Part shown: positions 58,531 through 64,000 of the stretch, piece after piece | Layout of the letters: the number at the start of each line of letters is the position of its first letter | Numbering within the stretch: position 1 is the first letter of the stretch | Translations under genes and position numbers: made by a program | Notes under the pieces: model-generated | Told to the model about the DNA's origin: nothing | What the model saw: only the letters and a program-made list of their open reading frames with translations | Database searches by the model: none | From: DAOQVR01 sp035341665 | Lineage (GTDB): Bacteria; Chloroflexota; Anaerolineae; JAAYZQ01 | NCBI GenBank assembly: GCA_035341665.1 | Contig: DAOQVR010000003.1 | Coordinates: 248,001-312,000, forward strand | Direction: 5' to 3' | Length of the DNA: 64,000 nt

Positions 58531-60414
58531 ATGAACCAGACAATCAAGATTGCAGCAACCAAGCCACTCCGAATTGCGCTTCTGGTTGCGGTCACGCTGG
58601 TGATCGCGCTACTGGTGAGCCCACCCACCGGCTTGGCACAGGGAGGCACGTGCATCGACGACGTGACCGGCAGGACCAACACCTGCACGGCCAACGACGT
58701 GCGCATTAGCGAGCTGCGCAACAGTGAGAACGTCTCTTGCGAAGCCGGCTCCGACGTGGAGCTGAACCTGAGGGCCCGGCTGGTCGCGACAGCCAACGAG
58801 CGCTACGACCTGGGCACCTTTGTGGCGCTGGACGGTGGGGACGCTCGGACGGGTACCTGCCAGCAGGATTACCTGCCACCCCCGCTCTCCGCGGGAGGCA
58901 CCTGCTCTGGATCGGGGCAGGTATGCCACTGGGACGGAGATTGCCCAGCGGGCGAGGCCTGCACGGGGGGATATGATCCGCTGAGCGGCGCCGGGCCCTT
59001 CTTCAACGCGGAAGCGGCCGAGGACGAGAACGACCTGTGCGGCGACATCGAGCAGGCGGTTGAGACCTTCTACGACCTGGTCACCGTCACCGTGCCATGC
59101 CAGGATATGAACGGTGACGGGTACCTCGACATCGGAACCTGCGTCAGCTGGGACAACCAGAAGAGCAACACGTGTGTCGACGTCAGCGGCGCCATTCCGA
59201 ACAACAAGGCCAAGTGCAACTGCGAGATGACGACGGTCGGCAACGTGATCGTCCATGGCTCGATCCAGGTGACTAAGACCCCCCTGCCCGATACGCTGAC
59301 CGAGCCGGGTGGAAATGTGGAGTTCACATTCGTCGTGACCAATCCCTCACCGGCGACAGTTACCGTGGACACACTGGAAGACTCGGTCTATGGGGATTTG
59401 ACGGTCTATCCTGAGACCACGTGCGAGGTGCCACAGACACTGGAGCCAACGCAGTCGTACACCTGCACGATCTTGGCCTCGTTGACGGGGGATCCAGGAG
59501 TGCATCCGGACACCGTGACCGCCTCTGGCGCGGACCAGAACCAGGACCCGGTCGAGGCAAGTGCCATGGCGCAGGTGGTCATCACCGACCTCCTGCCAAC
59601 CATCGTGCTCACCAAGACCGTGGAGCCTGTACAGCTCGTGGAGCCCGGGGGCACCGTGACCTACACAGTCAACGTTGAGAACCGCAGCGGAGTCTCCGAC
59701 CCGGTGACCCTTACCAGCCTGACCGACAGCCTCTACGGTGACCTAACCGACCCCGCCAACCCGGAGATCTCGGACAGCACCTGCCAGCTGACGGAAATCG
59801 AGCCCGGTGACGTATACTCGTGCACCTTCAAGGCCGAGGCGAGTGGTACGGGAGGCACCGTGATCTCAGACATGGCGACCGCCCTGGGTTCCGACGATGA
59901 GGGCAATCCCGCCACGGCATCGGACGATGCAGCCGTGACGATCACCTCAAGCCTGGAGCTGCAAGTCCTCAAGGAGGTCGAACCCGAGTGCGTCAAGTCG
60001 GGAGACGTGGCCACCTACACGGTCGTCGTGACCAACCCCAATGACATTCCGCTCGATCTCATCCTGCTGGACGACGACATTTATGACGACTTGACAGATC
60101 CCGACAACCCGAAGATCGGCGACTCCACCTGCGAGCTAGCCACCATCGAGGCGTCCGATTCCTTCAGCTGTACCTTCGAGGCCGTCGTCGTGCTAACGGG
60201 TACGGCGACGAGTTTGACTGACGTGGTCACCGCCCAGGCGTCAGACCGCGCCGGCAAGACGGCGATGGACTCGGACGACGCGACCATCAACCTGTGCATC
60301 TTGCCGCCTGACACCGGTGTCGGCATGCCAGCTTCGGTCCTGGTCGGTGGCCTAGCCGGACTCGGGGCCGCGCTGGCGGCGGCCGGAGCCTGGCTGCGGC
60401 GGCGAAGCCGGTAG
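58531..60414 (+). CDS. Surface protein with DUF11 repeats and LPPDTG sorting signal
   Basis: The 627-residue protein has a signal peptide (to about Gln36 in the LAQ motif), an N-terminal Cys-rich region (about 40-240), and three DUF11-type beta-sandwich repeats (about 250-345, 350-460 and 465-590; for example VTKTPLPDTLTEPGGNVEFT and LTKTVEPVQLVEPGGTVTY). The C-terminus from residue 591 has LPPDTG, a hydrophobic segment of about 25 residues and an RRRSR tail: a cell-wall sorting signal. It is the evident substrate of the nearby sortase. GGAGGAG stands just before the ATG, and an intrinsic terminator follows. Confidence 0.9.
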   Translation: MNQTIKIAATKPLRIALLVAVTLVIALLVSPPTGLAQGGTCIDDVTGRTNTCTANDVRISELRNSENVSCEAGSDVELNLRARLVATANERYDLGTFVALDGGDARTGTCQQDYLPPPLSAGGTCSGSGQVCHWDGDCPAGEACTGGYDPLSGAGPFFNAEAAEDENDLCGDIEQAVETFYDLVTVTVPCQDMNGDGYLDIGTCVSWDNQKSNTCVDVSGAIPNNKAKCNCEMTTVGNVIVHGSIQVTKTPLPDTLTEPGGNVEFTFVVTNPSPATVTVDTLEDSVYGDLTVYPETTCEVPQTLEPTQSYTCTILASLTGDPGVHPDTVTASGADQNQDPVEASAMAQVVITDLLPTIVLTKTVEPVQLVEPGGTVTYTVNVENRSGVSDPVTLTSLTDSLYGDLTDPANPEISDSTCQLTEIEPGDVYSCTFKAEASGTGGTVISDMATALGSDDEGNPATASDDAAVTITSSLELQVLKEVEPECVKSGDVATYTVVVTNPNDIPLDLILLDDDIYDDLTDPDNPKIGDSTCELATIEASDSFSCTFEAVVVLTGTATSLTDVVTAQASDRAGKTAMDSDDATINLCILPPDTGVGMPASVLVGGLAGLGAALAAAGAWLRRRSR

Positions 60415-60433
60415 ATTCCTCCGAATGACAGCA

Positions 60434-60466
60434 GGGGCGGGCCTCGCGCCCGCCCCTCTTGTTTTG
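60434..60466 (+). terminator. Intrinsic terminator after the DUF11 surface protein gene
   Basis: GGGGCGGGC (60434-60442), 5-base loop, GCCCGCCCC (60448-60456), followed by a T-rich run (TCTTGTTTTG). Confidence 0.85.
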
Positions 60467-60487
60467 TGTGCTTCCATCCCTCCAGAT

Positions 60488-60516
60488 TTGACACGTCTCA
60501 TGTCCGTTGGTACAAT
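60488..60516 (+). promoter_or_regulatory. Promoter of the LacI-type regulator operon
   Basis: TTGACA (60488-60493), 17 bases, TACAAT (60511-60516), start near 60523, within the operator described at 60515-60532. Confidence 0.7.
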
Positions 60517-60532
60517 TGCACACGTGTGCAAT
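60515..60532. promoter_or_regulatory. Perfect 18-bp palindromic LacI-type operator
   Basis: ATTGCACACGTGTGCAAT is an exact palindrome with a central CG, the typical form of LacI/GalR operators. It overlaps the last bases of the -10 and the transcription start, so binding of the regulator encoded downstream would block its own operon. Confidence 0.75.
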
Positions 60533-60594
60533 GGCTTCCCAAACGCATGGCGATGGGCTGGCGAGAGGGCTGTGCACCCAAGGGGACCAAGGAT

Positions 60595-61608
60595 ATGCCG
60601 CGGGTTTCGATCAAGGACATAGCCAGACAGGCGGGCGTCTCGCACTCGACGGTGTCGCGTGCACTGAGTGACTCGCCGCTGGTTAGTGCCCAGACCAAGA
60701 CGCGCATCCGCCTCCTGGCCGGAGATCTGGGTTACTCCCCCGACGCACAGGCGCGCAGCCTGGTCATCGGCAGGACGTGGACGATCGGCGTGGTCGTGAC
60801 CACCATCGCGGACCCCTTCATCGCGGAGGTGGTCCAGGGCATTGAGTCGACGGCACACGACAAGGGATACTCAGTCATCCTGACCAGCTCGAACAGCGAG
60901 CCAGAGCGCGAACTCGCGGCCGTCGCCATGCTGCGCTCGAAGCGTGTAGACGGAGTGATCGTCACCTCCTCGCGCGTGGGCGCCATCTACCTCGAGCACC
61001 TGGAGGGGATTGGCGTCCCGGTGGTCCTCATCAACAACCACCGCGAGGACTCGGGACCCTACACCTTTTCGATTTCGGTGGACAACCGGCACGGCGGTTG
61101 GCTGGCGACGCAGCACTTGATCGAGAGAGGGCACCGGCGGATCGCCTATGTGGCTGGACGGGAAGACCACAGCTCCGAGGCGGGGCGCCGCGAGGGCTAC
61201 TGTCAGGCACTGGCCGAGGCAGGGATAGCCTTTGACCCGGCATTGGTCGTGCGGGGGAACGGGAGAAGCGACGGGGGAGAGGAAGCCCTGCTAGCGCTTT
61301 TGGCACTCCAGGAACGGCCCACGGCGGCATTCTGCTACAACGACATGACCGCCATAGGTCTGGTCCTGGCGGCGCAGAGGAATGGGCTGCGCGTCCCCGA
61401 GTCGATTGCCGTGGCCGGCTTCGACGACATCGCCTTTGCCTCGCTCTCCAACCCTCCCCTGACCACGATCTCGCAGCCCAAGCGAGACATGGGAAAGCAC
61501 GCCGTGGAGATGATGTTGGAGTTGCTGAACCCCACACCCGGCAGCACACCACCCTCGAACGTGGTCGTCCAGGGACAACTCGTGGTGCGCGAGTCGTCTG
61601 GCCGGTGA
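60595..61608 (+). CDS. LacI/GalR family transcriptional regulator
   Basis: The 337-residue protein starts MPRVSIKDIARQAGVSHSTVSRALSD, a canonical LacI helix-turn-helix with hinge helix (DAQARSLVIGRT), followed by the periplasmic-binding-protein-like ligand domain (IGVVVTTIADPFIAEVVQGI, VAVAMLRSKRVDGVIVTSS, VAGFDDIAFASLSNPPLTTI). It should bind the palindrome at 60515-60532 and respond to a sugar or polyol. ATG at 60595 is used; earlier starts run through the operator. Genes downstream (dehydrogenase, creatininase-fold hydrolase) form its likely regulon. Confidence 0.93.
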   Translation: MPRVSIKDIARQAGVSHSTVSRALSDSPLVSAQTKTRIRLLAGDLGYSPDAQARSLVIGRTWTIGVVVTTIADPFIAEVVQGIESTAHDKGYSVILTSSNSEPERELAAVAMLRSKRVDGVIVTSSRVGAIYLEHLEGIGVPVVLINNHREDSGPYTFSISVDNRHGGWLATQHLIERGHRRIAYVAGREDHSSEAGRREGYCQALAEAGIAFDPALVVRGNGRSDGGEEALLALLALQERPTAAFCYNDMTAIGLVLAAQRNGLRVPESIAVAGFDDIAFASLSNPPLTTISQPKRDMGKHAVEMMLELLNPTPGSTPPSNVVVQGQLVVRESSGR

Positions 61609-61691
61609 TGGGACTGAGTGGGCCACGATCAGCGGCGCCAGACGGGAAGAGAGTGGCTCAGGAACAGGCGCTGGGTGAGGGTGAGAGGACA

Positions 61692-62711
61692 ATGATTCGA
61701 TTCGGCGTAGTTGGGGTGGGCCGCATCGGGCTTACCCACGCAGAGAGTCTGGCAAAGCGGGCTAAGGGTGCGCACCTGGTCGCCGTCACTACCACACGTC
61801 CGGAGCGGGCGGCGGCCGCGCGCGAGCGATGCGGGGCCGTGGCCGTCTACCCGGACCTGGAGAGCCTGCTGGGGGCTGAGCATCTTGACGCAGTGGTGCT
61901 CGCCAGCAGCACCTCGGCGCACGCCGACAATGTCGTGCTCTGTGCGGCCGCAGGCCTGGATATCCTCTGCGAGAAGCCTCTCGCTCTCAACCTGGCCGAT
62001 TGCGATCGCGCCATCGCGGCGGTCAAGCAGGCCGGCGTCAGGCTGATGATGGGGCACGTCCGCCGCTTTGACGCCGGTCACGTGGAAGCCAAGCGCTCCA
62101 TCGAAGCCGGGGCGATCGGCAGGCCGCTGGTCTTTCGCTCCATCAGCGGCGACACCGAGCCGCCGCCGCCCAGTTTTGCAGACCTCAGGGTCAGCGGTGG
62201 GCTCCTGGTCGACGCGATGTACCACGACCTGTATCTCTCGCGTTGGCTGATGGCCGGCGAGATCGAACGGGTGTACGCCGAGGGCGCCGCCCTGGTCGAT
62301 CCTGCCCTGGGTGCCGTCGGCGACGTCGACAACTCGGTGGTCACGCTGCGCTTTGAGGACGGTGCCATGGGCTCCCTCTACGCCAGCCGTACCTGCCGCT
62401 ACGGCCACGACCTGCGAGTTGAGGTGATCGGCGACGAAGGCGCGGTTCAGATCGGTCGCTTCCGCCAGACGCCGGTGCGATTGCTAGACCGCAGCGGCGT
62501 CCACCATGACATGCCGTGGACCACGCCCGATCGGCTGGGCGACGCGTTCGACGCCGAGATCCGGGCGTTTGTGGACAGCATAGTCCAGGGCGTGCCTTCG
62601 CCCGTCACCGGCGAGGAAAGCCGTGCCACGGTTGCCGCGGCACTGGCCGCCACTCAGTCTCTGCACACAGGGCAACCTGTCTTTGTCCGCTCCATTCTTG
62701 ATCTGACCTAA
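61692..62711 (+). CDS. Gfo/Idh/MocA dehydrogenase, inositol 2-dehydrogenase-like
   Basis: The 339-residue protein opens MIRFGVVGVGRIGLTHAESL with the Rossmann loop, has DAVVLASSTSAHADNVVLCAAAGLDILCEKPLAL with the EKP catalytic Lys, and VRRFDAGHVEAKRSIEAGAIGRPLVFRS and GGLLVDAMYHDLYLSRWLM with the conserved His-Asp pair of inositol dehydrogenases. It would oxidise a polyol such as myo-inositol with NAD(P). ATG at 61692 is chosen as the first codon of the Rossmann fold with GAGAGGA upstream. It follows the LacI regulator by 83 bases. Confidence 0.85.
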   Translation: MIRFGVVGVGRIGLTHAESLAKRAKGAHLVAVTTTRPERAAAARERCGAVAVYPDLESLLGAEHLDAVVLASSTSAHADNVVLCAAAGLDILCEKPLALNLADCDRAIAAVKQAGVRLMMGHVRRFDAGHVEAKRSIEAGAIGRPLVFRSISGDTEPPPPSFADLRVSGGLLVDAMYHDLYLSRWLMAGEIERVYAEGAALVDPALGAVGDVDNSVVTLRFEDGAMGSLYASRTCRYGHDLRVEVIGDEGAVQIGRFRQTPVRLLDRSGVHHDMPWTTPDRLGDAFDAEIRAFVDSIVQGVPSPVTGEESRATVAAALAATQSLHTGQPVFVRSILDLT

Positions 62712-62725
62712 GGAGGAAACAACAC

Positions 62726-63847
62726 ATGCCGTCCAAGAGAGTACCTGCCGGAATGTTGCCTAGCGACCAGCCCGACTTGTTCTTCGAGGACAATTCGGTC
62801 GGCCGCATGAAGAAGGAGGTCTATGAGGCCTCTGATGCCCAGATCGACGCCTGGCTTGCCGAGTACGGTGTCCCGTCGCCGGTGGAGTGGGCGAAGCCTG
62901 GGTCCTACATCCAGACTACCACCCGCTGGAAGGTCGAGGAGAACCGGAAGAAGAACGATGTAGTCTTCATCCCGGTGGGCTGCACTGAGCTACACGGGCA
63001 GCATCTCCCCAGCGCCGCCGACACACTGTACGTCAGCGCGATTGTCGAAGGCGTCCGCCGCTACACGGCCAAGCGCGGCGCACCCGTGAATCTGGCTTTG
63101 CCCCCGCTCATGTACGGGGCGCACCCATACCACCACATCGGCATGCCCGGCACGGTTATCATTCGCGAGAACATCGTGCGCGAGCTGCTGATCGATGTCA
63201 TGCTCGGCCTCTGGAACGATGGCTTCCGCAAGCAGGTCATCGTCAACAACCACGGACAGCTCTGGGTGCTCGAGTCGGCGATCCACCAGTTCCAGATGCG
63301 CTACCAGCTCCCCGGCGTCTTCCGCGTGCTGGACTGGCACCGCGGTGTCCGCGAGTTCTTCCGCACCGGCGAGAGGGGCGGCAGGTTTGACACCAACTTT
63401 GTGCACGCGGACGAGTCGGAAACGTCGCTGAGCCTGCTGCTGCACGGGGACATGGTCGACATGAAATATGCCGTCGACACCGAGGGCAAGGGCTACCTGC
63501 CCGACGGTCACTTTGACAAGTCAGTCGACCCCTTCAGCCGGCCGAGCCGCTGGTCCGAGGGGGAAGGCCAGATAGCCATCGAAATCGCGGCCACTCCAGA
63601 GGGTGTCGTCGGAAAGGCGACCCACGGCACCGCACAGAAGGCCAAGCGCCCGATGGTGGCGATTATGAAGTACCTCACGCTGCTCAACGACGAGATTCTG
63701 GCGGCCTTCCCGGCCGGCACGGTCCCGCCCGTGGAAGAGGTCACCCTCCGCACCGAAGCCGAGATGAAGCCCTATCTGCGCACACCACTCAGCAAAGGCT
63801 GGAAGCCGGTGTACGGCATTCCGAGGCTGGGCCAGGGCTCGGAGTAG
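62726..63847 (+). CDS. Creatininase-fold hydrolase, possibly a ring-opening IolN-like enzyme
   Basis: The 373-residue protein has the creatininase metal motifs: FIPVGCTELHGQHLPSAADT at 81-100 (Glu88, His90, Asp99), VIVNNHGQLW at 171-180 (His176), and HADESETSLSLLLH (Glu). The family includes creatininase and, in Thermotoga-type inositol catabolism, a hydrolase that opens the keto-inositol ring. The position after an inositol-dehydrogenase-like gene makes the second function more likely; this is inference. ATG at 62726 follows AAGGAGG. A 22-bp-wide stem lies after the stop, then the next gene. Confidence 0.75.
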   Translation: MPSKRVPAGMLPSDQPDLFFEDNSVGRMKKEVYEASDAQIDAWLAEYGVPSPVEWAKPGSYIQTTTRWKVEENRKKNDVVFIPVGCTELHGQHLPSAADTLYVSAIVEGVRRYTAKRGAPVNLALPPLMYGAHPYHHIGMPGTVIIRENIVRELLIDVMLGLWNDGFRKQVIVNNHGQLWVLESAIHQFQMRYQLPGVFRVLDWHRGVREFFRTGERGGRFDTNFVHADESETSLSLLLHGDMVDMKYAVDTEGKGYLPDGHFDKSVDPFSRPSRWSEGEGQIAIEIAATPEGVVGKATHGTAQKAKRPMVAIMKYLTLLNDEILAAFPAGTVPPVEEVTLRTEAEMKPYLRTPLSKGWKPVYGIPRLGQGSE

Positions 63848-63873
63848 GCGGCTCCTCGAGAGGCCTGTGGGAC

Positions 63874-63916
63874 GGCGCCCGGCATCGTGCGGCGAACAGC
63901 CAACCTGCCGGGCGCC
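63874..63916 (+). repeat. Intercistronic 11-bp stem-loop in the polyol operon
   Basis: GGCGCCCGGCA (63874-63884) and TGCCGGGCGCC (63906-63916) form a perfect stem with a 21-base loop between the creatininase-fold gene and the next start. There is no U-run; probable stability or processing element. Confidence 0.55.
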
Positions 63917-63987
63917 CGAGCCCATGCTCAGATGGACGCGCCGCCTGCAAACAGGCACACATCAACCGACACATCAAGGAGAACGAC

Positions 63988-64000
63988 ATGGCAGGGATTC
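63988..64000 (+). CDS. Start of a further gene of the polyol operon, cut by window edge
   Basis: ATG at 63988 stands 7 bases after AAGGAGA and reads MAGI to the end of the window. Nothing about its product can be said. Confidence 0.5.

Noticed and set aside
1..64000. CRISPR array, insertion sequence, integrase or prophage genes
   Set aside because: No regularly spaced direct repeats, transposase or integrase motifs, or phage structural genes were seen anywhere in the window.

Overview
The window is about 64 kb of GC-rich bacterial chromosome. It has no phage, insertion sequence or CRISPR signature. Gene content points to the phylum Chloroflexota, probably an Anaerolineae-like lineage (inference from content, not phylogeny). 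It combines a nusA-rnpM-infB-rbfA-nrnA operon, bactofilin, a DUF4446 protein, GT39 glycosyltransferases with long C-terminal sandwich repeats, a non-pyrrolysine MttB homologue beside DUF362 and polyferredoxin genes, a sortase with a DUF11 surface protein, menaquinone methylation, and many TTG starts. Sigma70-type promoters are unusually legible: TTGACA/TTGCGC-like boxes with a spacing of almost always 17 bases, then TATAAT/TATACT.

Layout. 1-5.7 kb (minus strand): the transcription/translation operon nusA, rnpM, infB, rbfA, nrnA, with a leader hairpin and a promoter whose -10 is a perfect palindrome shared with the divergent gene. 5.7-22 kb: a secreted glycosidase-like protein, a D-cysteine desulfhydrase homologue, a TPR protein, ComEA, an FmdB zinc ribbon, a large GT39 enzyme, ribosomal protein S20, a PIG-L deacetylase, a methyltransferase, bactofilin, DUF4446, RdgB, and an operon of a GNAT-like protein, an R3H/AAA ATPase, an SCP2 protein and an alpha/beta hydrolase. 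22-32.5 kb: a long minus-strand operon (site-2 protease, HD protein, TyrA-like, GT2, GT39, MenG/UbiE), then a DUF4349 lipoprotein; upstream lies a striking protein with three cyclic-nucleotide-binding-like and two bacterial PH domains. 32.7-44 kb: GT2 plus flippase-like pair, a sugar ABC importer without its ATPase but with an oxidoreductase, a metallo-beta-lactamase-fold protein, an AlaX editing protein and a thioredoxin-DsbD fusion.

44-47.4 kb holds the most informative non-coding unit: the RNase P RNA gene (rnpB), recognised from its conserved cores and closed P1 helix, followed after 10 bases by tRNA-Leu(UAG) and tRNA-Ala(UGC). It has one strong promoter and one intrinsic terminator, so the ribozyme appears to be transcribed with two of its own substrates. 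47.4-51.2 kb: a TrkA-N/RyR-domain membrane protein and a polysaccharide deacetylase. 51.2-56 kb: an operon of a pentapeptide-repeat protein, DUF362, polyferredoxin and MttB. 56.2-60.4 kb: a cell-surface module of sortase, a CNB-like/TPR membrane protein and a DUF11 protein with an LPPDTG sorting signal. 60.5-64 kb: a LacI-type regulator with a perfect 18-bp operator over its own promoter, heading a polyol/inositol-like catabolic operon (dehydrogenase, creatininase-fold hydrolase) that runs off the end.

The most promising leads are the rnpB-tRNA-tRNA unit with its non-consensus but compensated P4 helix, the CNB3-PH2 protein, the TrkA-N/RyR protein with four RyR-like repeats, the nucleoside-phosphorylase-like protein, and several promoters placed so that the mRNA would be leaderless. 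All functional calls come from reading the sequence; no database search was run.
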